The translations under genes were made by a program, and so were the position numbers. The notes beneath the pieces were generated by a model. That model saw nothing but the letters and a program-made list of their open reading frames with translations, ran no database searches and was not told the origin of the DNA. A stretch of DNA of 64,000 nucleotides from Erythrobacter longus (GTDB lineage Bacteria; Pseudomonadota; Alphaproteobacteria; Sphingomonadales; Sphingomonadaceae), in contig NZ_JMIW01000005.1 of assembly GCF_000715015.1 (NCBI RefSeq), positions 62,001 through 126,000 of the forward strand, given 5' to 3'. This document shows positions 1 through 9,483 of this stretch, one piece after another (within the stretch, counting starts at the first letter, position 1; the number at the start of each line of letters is the position of its first letter).

Positions 1-2
1 AG

Positions 3-212
3 AATTTCGCGAACGCAATGGGCGTTGTTTTCGGCAAGCGCAAAGGCGGGCCGCTGCCAGAAAGCGCAGGCGAAAACATTGTCGCAGCGTCCATCGAAGG
101 GGCCAAGGTTACTCAGGCTGAAAAAGACTGGGTCAACGCCATGGTGGAGACTGACGGCGAAGTGGATGATCTTGAGCAACGCTTGATCGCCCGGATTGTT
201 AAAGGCAGCTGA
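3..212 (+). CDS. C-terminal fragment of an unrecognised protein
   Basis: The frame is open to the left edge of the window and ends with TGA at 210-212. An ATG at 18 could be a start, but no ribosome-binding site precedes it and the frame continues upstream. A truncated gene whose 5' part lies outside the window is therefore more likely. The visible tail of about 65 residues is acidic near its end (EVDDLEQR) and shows no domain I recognise. It converges on the START-like gene, with only 3 nt between the two stop codons. Confidence 0.45.
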   Translation, partial: NFANAMGVVFGKRKGGPLPESAGENIVAASIEGAKVTQAEKDWVNAMVETDGEVDDLEQRLIARIVKGS

Positions 213-215
213 GGT

Positions 216-692
216 TCAACGCTTTAGCGGGGCAAACCCTTTCGCTACAAGAGAGCGCCAGCGTCTTTGACGGTGGGCATAGAAAACGCGCGCAAACCCG
301 GCGACAAGCGGCGTTAGAAAGCCTGCGTCCACAGTAACACGGTCGGTGTAGCGCGTTGCGGTGCCGCCCGTGTCGGGTGCGATCTCGATCCAGTGGTCCC
401 AGCGTTTTATCATCGGGCCATAGCCATTATCGCGCAGCGTCCGGACCTCGCCATCGGGCTCGGGGAAGCTGATAACGATCGCCTGCCACCCTATCGGGAT
501 GATGCCAAACAGCAGCATCAAGGCGCGGTGTTCGCCCACGGTCCAGTCTGGCGGGAACCGCTTCCCCCCGCGCGGCACAAACCGGATCAGCGGCGCGGCA
601 ATATAGTCAAGAAGCGCCGAGGTGCGCACATAGGTCCACGCTTCGTCAGGCGCGCAGTCAAGCGTTGTCGTCAATTCGACAACCCGCTGCAT
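216..692 (-). CDS. SRPBCC (START-like) family protein, last gene of SUF operon
   Basis: Protein of 158 residues with the usual opening of the SRPBCC/polyketide-cyclase fold: a beta strand, then a helix with CAPDEAWTYVRT near residue 13. The fold forms a hydrophobic pocket, but the ligand cannot be read from sequence. There is no signal peptide, so it is probably cytosolic. Its ATG overlaps the sufA stop codon by one base, so it is almost certainly co-transcribed and translationally coupled as the last gene of the SUF operon. A direct part in Fe-S assembly is not established; family assignment is by overall pattern. Confidence 0.72.
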   Translation of the reverse strand: MQRVVELTTTLDCAPDEAWTYVRTSALLDYIAAPLIRFVPRGGKRFPPDWTVGEHRALMLLFGIIPIGWQAIVISFPEPDGEVRTLRDNGYGPMIKRWDHWIEIAPDTGGTATRYTDRVTVDAGFLTPLVAGFARVFYAHRQRRWRSLVAKGFAPLKR

Positions 693-1057
693 CAGACCAT
701 AAAGCTCTCACCGCACCCGCACGCGCCTTTGGCGTTGGGGTTTTCAAAGGTGAAACCGGCGGTGAAGTCGTCTTCGACCCAGTCCATGGTCGATCCCACC
801 AGATAGAGCACACTCGCCCCGTCGATGTAGAATGTGCCGCCGGGTGTTTCGATCTTTTCGTCGAAGTTGGCCTCTTCGGTGACATAATCGACCGAGTAAG
901 CAAGGCCGGAACACCCACGGCGCGGGGTTGAGAGTTTGACGCCGATCGCATCATCAGGCGCCTGGCTCATCAGATGGGCAATCCTCTCCTCTGCGCCCTT
1001 TGTCAGGACCACAGCTGCGGGCAGTTTGCGGGTCTTTGTTGTTGTATCGGTCATCAC
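692..1057 (-). CDS. sufA: SufA, A-type Fe-S carrier (HesB/IscA family)
   Basis: A-type scaffold/carrier of 121 residues that accepts Fe-S clusters from SufBCD and passes them to apoproteins in the cytosol. The three family cysteines are present: C49 in RRGCSG, and C113 and C115 in the C-terminal GACGCGESF. Two adjacent ATG codons (1057 and 1054) are possible starts, and both overlap the end of sufT. It is the second A-type carrier in the window; the other, ErpA-like, lies at 30959. Confidence 0.93.
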   Translation of the reverse strand: MMTDTTTKTRKLPAAVVLTKGAEERIAHLMSQAPDDAIGVKLSTPRRGCSGLAYSVDYVTEEANFDEKIETPGGTFYIDGASVLYLVGSTMDWVEDDFTAGFTFENPNAKGACGCGESFMV

Positions 1058-1521
1058 AACATCCCCAGTTCGAGGCGGGCTTCGTCGGACATTTTTTCAG
1101 GGCTCCATGGCGGATCCCAGACCAGCTCCACCTCCGCATCCCGAATGCCGGGGACGGATGCGGCGCGCAGCTCCACTTCACCCGGCATAGTCTCGGCAAC
1201 CGGACAATGCGGGGTCGTGAGCGTCATCGTGACGGTCGCATCGCACTCATCATCCACTTCAACCCCGTAAATCAGGCCCAGATCGTAGATGTTGACCGGA
1301 ATTTCCGGGTCGTAAATCTCTTTGAGGGCATCAATCACTGCCTGCTGCAAATCGCCACCCGGACCGCCAGCGGCGTCGCTGGCCGGCTTCTGGTGCAGGA
1401 AACCGTCGAGATAATCACGGGTCCGAGGTGCAGTCGCGCCCGATGTGTCCGGGTCGACAGCGTCTTCAACCCGAGCGCGGGGTGGTTTTTCCTGAGTTTG
1501 GTTGGGAGTGGTCATACTCAA
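1054..1521 (-). CDS. sufT: SufT, DUF59/MIP18 family Fe-S maturation factor
   Basis: Protein of 155 residues with a disordered N-terminal 40-50 residues followed by a DUF59 (MIP18) domain carrying the family words ALKEIYDPEIPVNIYDLGLIY and TLTTPHCP; the latter cysteine is the conserved one. SufT proteins take part in Fe-S cluster maturation or delivery when cluster demand is high. It overlaps sufS upstream (4 nt) and sufA downstream (4 nt), consistent with one tightly coupled operon. The N-terminal tail is longer than in the minimal DUF59 family. Confidence 0.92.
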   Translation of the reverse strand: MSMTTPNQTQEKPPRARVEDAVDPDTSGATAPRTRDYLDGFLHQKPASDAAGGPGGDLQQAVIDALKEIYDPEIPVNIYDLGLIYGVEVDDECDATVTMTLTTPHCPVAETMPGEVELRAASVPGIRDAEVELVWDPPWSPEKMSDEARLELGML

Positions 1522-2768
1522 ATGCCTTTTCCAAAAATCCGGCGAGTGCGGGCGATGCCTTCAAGAAGCGCGGTTACGTCTTCCTGAGTGGAATAGAGCC
1601 CGAAACTGGCGCGCGCCGTGGCTGGTACGCCGAGATAGTCCATCAATGGCTGTGCACAATGGTGGCCTGCGCGGATGGCGACATTGGCTTCGTCAAGGAT
1701 GGTGCCAAGGTCATGGGGGTGAATGCCGTCGATGGTAAAACTGACGATCCCTGCGCTTGCCTCAGGACCGTAAACGGTCACATCGTTCATCGCGGTCAGC
1801 TCGCGGCGAAGACGGGCCACAAGCTCGCCTTCCGCCTCGTGCATCGCGCCAAGGCCAACGGATTGAACGTAATGCGTGGCAGCGGCAAACGCGATCGCTT
1901 CAGTGATCGCAGGCGTGCCCGCTTCAAAACGTTGGGGTCCGCTGGCGTAAGTGGTCTTTTCAAAGGTCACGCGATCGATCATCGCCCCGCCGCCTTCCCA
2001 GGCGGGCATTTCGAGCAGGATTTCAGAGCGCGCCCATAAGGCACCGATGCCCGTTGGACCATAAAGCTTGTGCGCGGAGAAAACGTAGAAATCGCAATCG
2101 AGCGCTGCGACATCGACCGGCATATGCGCAACCGCCTGACAGCCATCGAGGAGCAATTTCGCGCCGACTTTGTGAGCGAGGTCCGCCGCACGCTTGGCAT
2201 CGAGCACGCCGCCCAGGACATTGGATACATGACCAAAGGCGACCAGTTTGTGTTGCTCGGTGAGCATGGCCTCGGCTGCATCCAGATCGATCTGATGGTC
2301 GCTTGTCAGTGGCACTACATCGATATGTGCGCCAACCTCTTGCGCCAGCATTTGCCATGGCACGATGTTGGAGTGGTGCTCCAATTGCGAGAGGAGAATG
2401 CGGTCGCCTGATTTGAGGTTCGCCTTGCCCCAGCTTTTGGCGACAAGGTTGATCGCCTCGGTCGCGCCCCGGGTAAAGACGATCTCGTCCTCTCCGCCGC
2501 CGATCAGCGAGGCAATCGTGCGCCGCGCGTTCTCATAGGCCAAAGTCATATCGGCCGAGCGCGAGTACACCCCGCGGTGAACGGTCGCATAGTCTTGCCC
2601 GAGCGCGCGCGACATGGCCTCGATCACCGCCCGCGGCTTTTGCGCCGTCGCAGCGGTGTCTAGGTAATGCCACGGCGCGCCATCCTTGGTCACAAGACCA
2701 GGAAAGTCAGAGCGCAAGTCAGCAGCAGGTCGATTGGCAAGGGCTAGGGGCAAACTTCTCTCGTCCAT
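1518..2768 (-). CDS. sufS: SufS, group II cysteine desulfurase
   Basis: PLP enzyme that takes sulfur from L-cysteine to form a persulfide for Fe-S assembly. From the ATG at 2768 it is 416 residues. It has the PLP lysine in SAHKLYGPTG (about K234), the active-site cysteine in RAGHHCAQP (about C371) and the LEHHSN motif. The frame extends 9 codons further to an ATG at 2795; neither start has a clear ribosome-binding site. Both starts overlap the 3' end of the upstream secreted-protein gene, by 25 or 52 nt, an unusual arrangement for this operon where other junctions overlap by 4 nt. No SufE gene is present in the operon. Confidence 0.93.
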   Translation of the reverse strand: MDERSLPLALANRPAADLRSDFPGLVTKDGAPWHYLDTAATAQKPRAVIEAMSRALGQDYATVHRGVYSRSADMTLAYENARRTIASLIGGGEDEIVFTRGATEAINLVAKSWGKANLKSGDRILLSQLEHHSNIVPWQMLAQEVGAHIDVVPLTSDHQIDLDAAEAMLTEQHKLVAFGHVSNVLGGVLDAKRAADLAHKVGAKLLLDGCQAVAHMPVDVAALDCDFYVFSAHKLYGPTGIGALWARSEILLEMPAWEGGGAMIDRVTFEKTTYASGPQRFEAGTPAITEAIAFAAATHYVQSVGLGAMHEAEGELVARLRRELTAMNDVTVYGPEASAGIVSFTIDGIHPHDLGTILDEANVAIRAGHHCAQPLMDYLGVPATARASFGLYSTQEDVTALLEGIARTRRIFGKGI

Positions 2769-3169
2769 TGATTTGTGTTGGGGCCATTCTGGCATTTGCG
2801 ACGAAGGCCCGCTTCAACAGCTTCCCAGCCGCCGCTTTCGGCTTTTAGCTCAAGACGCCATTGAACCGCGTTGACCTTCGGATCATCAATGCCTTCGACG
2901 GTCGCAATAACGACTTTGTGCCTGTTGTTGCGCGGGTTACGTCCTTCTTCATACTCGGCATCGCGCGCCGAAAGGCCAAGCATCTGGACGTAAAATTCCG
3001 CCATATCCTTGGGCTTTTCGTAATTGGTGTCGAACCGCTGCATCGGTGCAAATTCGCTCGACGGGAGCATAAGCGCGCTTGTTTCGTCTTGCGCTGAAGC
3101 CGTCACGGCCGCGCCGCCCAGCAATGCGATAACGGGCAGAACCGCCAGCTTCGAACTTTTCGTGATCAT
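2744..3169 (-). CDS. Small secreted protein inside the SUF operon (unknown function)
   Basis: Protein of 141 residues beginning with a Sec-type signal peptide: basic MITKSSK, a hydrophobic run, then a likely cleavage after TASAQ-D near residue 27. The mature part is about 115 residues, charged, with cysteines only near the C-terminus (RRKCQ and EVCP), which could form one disulfide. I do not recognise the family. It starts inside the sufD stop (4-nt overlap) and runs into sufS, so it is expressed with cytosolic Fe-S machinery although it seems to be exported. No function can be assigned. Confidence 0.75.
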   Translation of the reverse strand: MITKSSKLAVLPVIALLGGAAVTASAQDETSALMLPSSEFAPMQRFDTNYEKPKDMAEFYVQMLGLSARDAEYEEGRNPRNNRHKVVIATVEGIDDPKVNAVQWRLELKAESGGWEAVEAGLRRKCQNGPNTNQWTREVCP

Positions 3170-3921
3170 AGTTTACCCTCCAATTTAGAAAGCGCTGCTT
3201 CGAGAAGCTTTTCGCGGCTTTCCTCGTCCTCAAGTTCTACAAAGGCATCACCAATAAAGGCCTGCACCAGAAGTCGCCGTGCCATCTCGGGCGAGAGCCC
3301 GCGTGCAGCCATGTAGAAGCGCGCCGCCTCATCAAGTTGACCAACGGTCGCGCCATGCGCACATTTCACGTCATCAGCGAAGATTTCAAGCTGCGGGACC
3401 GCATTGGCGCTCGCACCTGCTTCGAGAAGCAAGCCTTTGAAATCCTGTGCAGCGTCGGTTTTTTGCGCGTGGCGCGCGACTTTGATCTCGCCAAGGAAAT
3501 TGCCCGCAGCCGTGCCCCAATGGACGCTGCGGACGATCTGGTTGCTGGTTGCATCGGGCTGCGCGTGCACAGTTTGCGTCACAAATTCGCGGGTTGCATC
3601 GCCGCCACCGATCGTCACCCCGCCAAATTCAAAATGCGCGCCTTTGCCGAGTGTGACTTCGATCTCGAGGCGGGTGTAGTCATCACCAGCGCTGGTCGCG
3701 AAGACTTCGGCGCGCCCGCCATCGCCGACGCTCATGCGGATCCGCGTGACTTCGGGAGCATCGCCGCCGACAACCATGCACGTGCGCTTGGTCTCGCCAG
3801 CGGGCACCGCGATGTCTTGCCATTCGGAAATGCCAGCAAGGCCAAGCCGCTCGACCGCGTCGATATCGGCATAGCGCCACGCCTCATCGCGGCGGGTTGG
3901 GAGGGTTGCTATTTGTGTCAT
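3166..3921 (-). CDS. sufD: SufD, Fe-S cluster assembly scaffold subunit
   Basis: Protein of 251 residues in the SufB/SufD family, the partner of SufB and SufC in the cytosolic SufBCD scaffold complex. The C-terminal half has the family pattern, including KGLLLEAGASANAVPQLEIF, then DVKCAHGATVGQLDEAARFYMAARGL with the conserved cysteine and histidine. It is much shorter than the roughly 420-residue E. coli SufD, mainly because of a reduced N-terminal region. Coupled by 4-nt overlaps to the genes on both sides. Confidence 0.92.
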   Translation of the reverse strand: MTQIATLPTRRDEAWRYADIDAVERLGLAGISEWQDIAVPAGETKRTCMVVGGDAPEVTRIRMSVGDGGRAEVFATSAGDDYTRLEIEVTLGKGAHFEFGGVTIGGGDATREFVTQTVHAQPDATSNQIVRSVHWGTAAGNFLGEIKVARHAQKTDAAQDFKGLLLEAGASANAVPQLEIFADDVKCAHGATVGQLDEAARFYMAARGLSPEMARRLLVQAFIGDAFVELEDEESREKLLEAALSKLEGKL

Positions 3922-4331
3922 GATCCGTCTCCCCGACGGGCAGCTGCCAGCGCTTCAATGCCCTCCTCACGCCTCGAAAAAGTGCACTGCCCGACATTGC
4001 CTTGTTCAAGAACAGCATTCAGGCGGTTGCCCATTTCACGGCGCGATAAGTCCATCTGTTCGAGTGCAACAAACTCGGGAACGAGCGGTGTCATGCACGA
4101 AGTCATCGCGTCGCAACCGATTGCATCGATGTCTTTGTCGCCGGTCGACTTGCGGGTCTTACAAACAACCGCGCCGTCTTTGAGTTTCCAGCTGCCCCGC
4201 CAGTCGCGCAGCTGCCGGCCAATCACGACAATCTCATTCTCGACTTCCGGCTCCAGCGTCGGGGACGGGGCCAAGGACGGAAACGGCGGCGGCGCTGCAG
4301 CGGATAGGGTGAGGAAAGCGATGCCTATCAT
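3918..4331 (-). CDS. Small exported protein between sufC and sufD (unknown function)
   Basis: Protein of 137 residues. The first 13 residues form a short hydrophobic segment (MIGIAFLTLSAAA) followed by a proline-rich stretch, suggesting a short signal peptide or anchor. The remainder has four cysteines (VVCKT, IGCDA, TSCMT, GQCTF) that could form disulfides in the periplasm. I recognise no family. It overlaps sufC upstream and sufD downstream by 4 nt each, so it is an integral operon member. Export is inferred from composition only, and the short N-region makes it less certain than for its neighbour at 2744-3169. Confidence 0.68.
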   Translation of the reverse strand: MIGIAFLTLSAAAPPPFPSLAPSPTLEPEVENEIVVIGRQLRDWRGSWKLKDGAVVCKTRKSTGDKDIDAIGCDAMTSCMTPLVPEFVALEQMDLSRREMGNRLNAVLEQGNVGQCTFSRREEGIEALAAARRGDGS

Positions 4332-5095
4332 GCCATCACCGCATCGTAGCCTTCGTCTTCGAGACGAAGCGCAAGCTCTGGGCCACCGGTCTGAACGATG
4401 CGTCCATCGGCGAGAATGCTCACCTTATCAGGCTTCACCACGTCGAGCAGGCGTTGGTAATGGGTTATCAGGAGCACGCCCTTGTCGGGTGCGCGCATGA
4501 TCGAATTGATGCCCTCACCCACAATGCGCAGCGCATCGATATCGAGGCCTGAATCGGTTTCATCCAGCACAGCGAATTTGGGATCAAGAATGCCCATCTG
4601 CACCATTTCAGCGCGCTTTTTCTCGCCGCCGGAAAAGCCGACATTCACCTGCCGCTTGAGCATTTCCATGTCCATTTTGAGAAGCGCGGCTTTCTCTTTG
4701 GCAAGCTTCAGGAACTCGCCGCCGGACAGAGGCTCCTCGCCGCGGAACTTGCGCTGCGCATTGAGGGCCTCGCGCAGAAATTGGACGTTGGAGACGCCGG
4801 GGATTTCAACCGGGTATTGGAAACCGAGGAACAGGCCCGTGGCGGCACGCTCATGCGGGTCGAGGTCGAACAGGTCCTGGCCCATGAATTCGACCGAGCC
4901 GCTGGTCACGTCATATCCGGGCTTTCCCCCAAGGACATTGGCGAGCGTCGATTTACCCGCGCCATTGGGGCCCATGATCGCGTGGACTTCGCCAGCCTGA
5001 ACTTCGAGAGAGAGGCCCTTGAGGATCGGCTTGGGGTCGGCCTCGCCAACGGTTGCGTGGAGGTCGGTGATCTTAAGCATCTGTTTCAATTCCAT
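4328..5095 (-). CDS. sufC: SufC, ABC-type ATPase of the SufBCD complex
   Basis: Soluble ABC ATPase that drives Fe-S assembly on SufBD. From the chosen ATG it is 255 residues with Walker A GPNGAGKST at about 42-50, the SGGEKKR signature near 155-161 and Walker B FAVLDETDSGLD near 174-185. The frame extends to 5185, but that extension lies in a palindromic repeat. The ATG at 5095 has GGGGAGAC upstream and gives the usual length; an ATG at 5080 is a second option. It is separated from the upstream DUF559 gene by about 110 nt holding the repeat, the only sizeable gap inside the operon. Confidence 0.93.
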   Translation of the reverse strand: MELKQMLKITDLHATVGEADPKPILKGLSLEVQAGEVHAIMGPNGAGKSTLANVLGGKPGYDVTSGSVEFMGQDLFDLDPHERAATGLFLGFQYPVEIPGVSNVQFLREALNAQRKFRGEEPLSGGEFLKLAKEKAALLKMDMEMLKRQVNVGFSGGEKKRAEMVQMGILDPKFAVLDETDSGLDIDALRIVGEGINSIMRAPDKGVLLITHYQRLLDVVKPDKVSILADGRIVQTGGPELALRLEDEGYDAVMA

Positions 5096-5104
5096 AGCAA
5101 TTTT

Positions 5105-5195
5105 CGTCTCCCCGGACTTGATCCGGGGTCCAGCTTGCTTCTTGCGAAATGGCAAAGGAGCGGGATGCCGGATCAAGACCGGCATGACGGGAGGG
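5105..5195. repeat. Two-hairpin palindromic intergenic repeat inside the SUF operon
   Basis: Two perfect inverted repeats lie about 36 nt apart: CCCCGGA/TCCGGGG at 5110-5128 (5-nt loop) and ATGCCGG/CCGGCAT at 5165-5185 (7-nt loop). Their loops carry the words cttga and atcaaga, which are nearly complementary, as expected for a mobile palindromic repeat with an internal mirror arrangement. Words of this type are common between genes in alphaproteobacteria. The element fills most of the gap between the DUF559 gene and sufC and could affect mRNA stability between the operon halves. No second copy was noticed in this window. Confidence 0.7.
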
Positions 5196-5206
5196 GGTAA
5201 ATTGGC

Positions 5207-5770
5207 TCATCGGCGGTCACCACCATCGCGGTCATGTCCCCTGTCACTACCAGCGCGATTGTCTTTGCGATCAGGCCGTGAGTAATCTTGGTTGGGGTTG
5301 GCCTCGCGGTGGGCGCGGGCGGCGTCTTTTCTGTCTCCGATACGAATGCGCATGCCAGCGGTGATACGCGCGAGCACGGCGTCCATATCGTCGAGGATAT
5401 CAGTCGCCTTGATGCGCATGATGCGAATGCCAACGCTCTCGAGGCTCTTGTCGCGGCGTTTGGCCAGCGTTTCGTCCTGATCCTCTTCATCGATCATGAT
5501 CGCCATACCGAGGTTGTGGCAGTTGAAGTCGACAATCGCGCTGCCAACAACGGCAAAGCGTTTGAAGGTGTAGCGGCCGAGATCGGCCTCAGCGAACTTC
5601 TTGGCGAGCGCTTTGTTCGCAGGCGAGGCAAAGCGCCGCATTTCGCGCGCACGGTCGTGGAGCGCGTCGAGACGCTTATCCGAAATCTTCCACCCGCGAC
5701 CCTTTTTAGGGAGCTCGGGGGCTTCGGTGTCGCTTGTGTCGCGGAGGCCTAGGGTTTTGCGGTCAGTCAT
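5207..5770 (-). CDS. DUF559 domain protein (endonuclease-like fold)
   Basis: Protein of 187 residues. Residues about 35-140 resemble the DUF559 family, which has the Vsr/very-short-patch-repair-like nuclease fold: REMRRFASPANKALAKKF, then RYTFKRFAVVGSAIVDFNCHNLGMAIMID and an acidic stretch. The C-terminal 45 residues are very rich in Arg and Asp (DRKDNRAGSDRGHDRDGGDRR) and probably disordered. The family is common in bacteria but its cellular role is undefined. It overlaps the preceding exported-protein gene by 8 nt, so it is co-transcribed with sufB upstream. Confidence 0.75.
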   Translation of the reverse strand: MTDRKTLGLRDTSDTEAPELPKKGRGWKISDKRLDALHDRAREMRRFASPANKALAKKFAEADLGRYTFKRFAVVGSAIVDFNCHNLGMAIMIDEEDQDETLAKRRDKSLESVGIRIMRIKATDILDDMDAVLARITAGMRIRIGDRKDAARAHREANPNQDYSRPDRKDNRAGSDRGHDRDGGDRR

Positions 5771-6217
5771 GGGTAGCTTCTGCCTTATTTGGCCCTACCG
5801 GACCAGGTATGGGGATCTGCCAAACAAATAGGTCTTCCTCGTATGTCAGCTGCACTCTTCTCAGTTCCTCTGCGGAGCGGATGAGGTCTCTGGCTGAATA
5901 AGCCCGATTGCCTCGCCCATTTGGCAGCATCTCAAATACCTGCAATTCAAGGTCGAGATAATTGCATGCCTCGCGTGCGTCCGAATTGACCGCAGCTAAG
6001 CGTTCGTCAATTTCCGCAACGCTCGTTTTCCCATCAACTGCTGGACGAGGAGCGTAAGTGGCGCCGCGCAAGCTCGTCTCCAACTCAATCATCTGGCGGT
6101 CATAAGGTGTCCGGCACTCAAGGTAAGGTTGCATCACCAACAAGAGTTGCGAAAGCGCAGGCAATTCGGTGTCGGCCATTGGTGCCGTTGACATCGCAAG
6201 GGCAAGAAATACGCCCA

Positions 6218-6221
<4 letters not shown>
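5763..6221 (-). CDS. Small, possibly exported protein following sufB (unknown function)
   Basis: Protein of 152 residues. The N-terminus [16 protein letters not shown] is hydrophobic and could be a short signal peptide, with cleavage near residue 16. The rest is helical in character with two cysteines (YLECRT, REACNY) and no motif I recognise. Its ATG overlaps the sufB stop in ATGA, so it is translationally coupled to sufB. It is one of three genes of this kind between the suf genes. The function is unknown and the export prediction is tentative. Confidence 0.68.
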
Positions 6222-7719
<1,498 letters not shown>

Positions 7720-7723
<4 letters not shown>

Positions 7724-8157
7724 GCCGTAAGCTCTTTTTGTGTAAATTTTTGAGAGGGTGAATTTGGACGCAGATCGTCCAGAGTGATTTCAGCAAGCGC
7801 GCCGCGCAGCTTGGCGTTGATCATCGGCCAATGCGGCTTCATATTGCAGCCGGCCTCGTGATCGCAGTCGCCATTGTCGAGACATGCGGTAAGCGCAATC
7901 GGCCCCTCCACCGCTTCGACAATATCGGCAACCGTAATCGCAGCAGCTGGGCGGCCCAATTGCAGACCTCCGCCCGCACCGCGAACCGACCGCAGAAGGC
8001 TCGCCGCGGTCAGCTTGGACACCAAACGTTGAACCGTGGGAACAGGAAGCCCCGTCTCATTCGCCAATTCAGCCGCGCTCACCCGGCCATCCCCGCAATG
8101 GGTCGCCGCCTGGCACATCGTGATGATGGCGTAATCGGTGAGGTTGGAGAGGCGCAT
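7720..8157 (-). CDS. Rrf2-family regulator of the SUF operon
   Basis: Protein of 145 residues with an N-terminal winged helix-turn-helix ([15 protein letters not shown], then [19 protein letters not shown]) and three cysteines in a CX5CX5C pattern (C92, C98, C104) expected to bind an Fe-S cluster. It belongs with the SUF-type regulators related to IscR and probably senses Fe-S status and represses or activates the operon it heads. The ATG has no strong ribosome-binding site. An inverted repeat about 40-90 nt upstream is a candidate operator. It overlaps sufB by 4 nt. Confidence 0.92.
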
Positions 8158-8193
8158 GAGAGAGGGAAAAGGGCCTTATTGCGAGTGGTTCTT

Positions 8194-8244
8194 AAATCGG
8201 ATTGATTCGTTCCTATTTCAAATACGCGCAATATGCTCCGATTT
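8194..8244 (-). promoter_or_regulatory. Candidate operator upstream of the SUF regulator
   Basis: AAATCGGA at 8194-8201 is repeated in perfect inverted form (TCCGATTT) at 8237-8244. Between the arms lies an A+T-rich stretch with a partial palindrome (TTGA..TCAA). The pair sits 37-87 nt upstream of the Rrf2 regulator start, where autoregulatory sites are expected. Only the repeat is seen; the binding protein is inferred. Confidence 0.4.
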
Positions 8245-8302
8245 CAAGCGCAGCGGGAGCGCCGGCAGGACTTGCCTCTCGATATTGCCTGCAAAGAAGG
8301 GC

Positions 8303-9241
8303 TCAGCTGTCCAGTTCGCGCAAGTTTTGCGGGGCGATCATCTCGGACAGGAACGGCGTATCCGGGTCCTGCAAGCGCGCGGGTGTGCGCCCGACGAAGA
8401 GATTGATCTCGCGGATCATGTGAGACTGGTCGAAAAAGGCGCCTGCCAACTGCGCCTCGAATTCGGGGGTGAGGCTGGGAAAAGACAAGAGAGCAGCAGC
8501 ACGAAGAGCGCGGTATTTTCGCGCCAACGCTTGTGGTGGTAGGCCGAAATACCTCTCGGTCAAACGCTGAACCTGGCGCGTTGAATAGGCCGCAGCTTTG
8601 GTGAGGTCGTCAAGGCTGGGATTGAGCGAGGACCCAAGCCAGGTATTGACCGTCTTGATCAGCTGAGCATGGCGCGAATTGACCGGTTTAAAGCGGGCCT
8701 TCAAAAACTCACCGATGGCAAGGGCGCATTCATGCCCAGTCTGTGCGCCTGATAGATAATCGGCATTGAGCGCCTCACCCAGATCGACCGCATCTTGCCC
8801 AAGGACATCGCTTGCGCAAAGCAATCTGTCGCAAATCTCGCCTGCATGAAGCCCGGTCAGCGCGGCCCAGCCAAGGGGAGTGAGTGCTGCGCCAATGGAG
8901 TGCATCGGACCTTTGACCTGGATCGGGTGAGCGGTCGATAAAGGCGTCATCACAACGCTCGCGTGATTGGGGTCGCGCCGCCCATCGCGGAACAGCATTT
9001 CGCCGCGGCCCTTTGGAAATATCGCAAAATGGCCAACAGATGCAGGCTGAATGTCGCAAATCTCCGGTTCATCGCAGCGGAAGTGGTAAAGCGTGGTCAC
9101 AAAGTCGCTGATCGCAGCAGGCGGCGCGATGTAGTCAACTTCGATGAGATCACCTGAGGTAAGCTCGACTTCAAAGTCAGCCGCCGTCCCGCCGTTATGA
9201 CCGCCCGTTAGACCGGGAAAGCCTTCAAATCCCTCAACCAT
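8303..9241 (-). CDS. AraC-family transcriptional regulator
   Basis: Protein of 312 residues. The C-terminal ~100 residues form an AraC-type double helix-turn-helix (LDDLTKAAAYSTRQVQRLTERYFGLPPQALARKYRALRAA, then a second helix pair near FFDQSHMIREINLFVGRTPARL). The N-terminal ~190 residues are a sensor-like domain of the kind found in uncharacterised AraC regulators; the ligand is unknown. It ends 145 nt before the SUF regulator in the same direction, so read-through into the SUF operon is possible. A terminator-like hairpin lies 48 nt upstream of its start. Confidence 0.88.
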   Translation of the reverse strand: MVEGFEGFPGLTGGHNGGTAADFEVELTSGDLIEVDYIAPPAAISDFVTTLYHFRCDEPEICDIQPASVGHFAIFPKGRGEMLFRDGRRDPNHASVVMTPLSTAHPIQVKGPMHSIGAALTPLGWAALTGLHAGEICDRLLCASDVLGQDAVDLGEALNADYLSGAQTGHECALAIGEFLKARFKPVNSRHAQLIKTVNTWLGSSLNPSLDDLTKAAAYSTRQVQRLTERYFGLPPQALARKYRALRAAALLSFPSLTPEFEAQLAGAFFDQSHMIREINLFVGRTPARLQDPDTPFLSEMIAPQNLRELDS

Positions 9242-9288
9242 TTGTGCACCTACTCTTCTTTCGCGCAGAGCTAACAGAGGGACTGCAC

Positions 9289-9325
9289 AAAAAAAAGGGC
9301 GGCTTTCACTCTAGGAAAGCCGCCC
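9289..9325 (-). terminator. Rho-independent terminator, leftward
   Basis: Perfect 11-bp inverted repeat GGGCGGCTTTC/GAAAGCCGCCC (9297-9325, 7-nt loop). On the minus strand it is followed by eight T residues (A run at 9289-9296). It would stop leftward transcription coming from 9326-9537, where no gene is recognised, just before the AraC-type gene. Confidence 0.8.
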
Positions 9326-9483
9326 ATGTGAGTTGAGGAACTCTTTGCATCGCTGCTTAGAGCCCTTCGGGTCGCGAGCTTTACTTAGCGGGGGTTTAAA
9401 AGGAATAATTGTATTGAAGCGACAAGCTTGGAGTGTTGCAATTTTCTCAATACTCGACGCATTTTGTAGCTTTTGTGCGCGTT
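9326..9483. other. Gene-free stretch bounded by two outward-facing terminators
   Basis: No convincing gene lies between the AraC-type gene and pyrD. The stretch is more A+T-rich than its surroundings. On the minus strand a frame of about 72 codons is open and ends in the loop of the leftward terminator, but it has no ATG, GTG or TTG start. The terminators at both ends suggest a small RNA or leader transcript in one or both directions. No known RNA family was recognised. Confidence 0.4.

Noticed and set aside
3337..4500. 387-codon plus-strand frame across sufD, the small exported-protein gene and the end of sufC
   Set aside because: Antisense to three genes with clear coding signals; no family pattern.
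5096..5185. N-terminal extension of SufC
   Set aside because: It lies in the double-palindrome repeat and has no SufC-like sequence; ATG 5095 gives the normal length.
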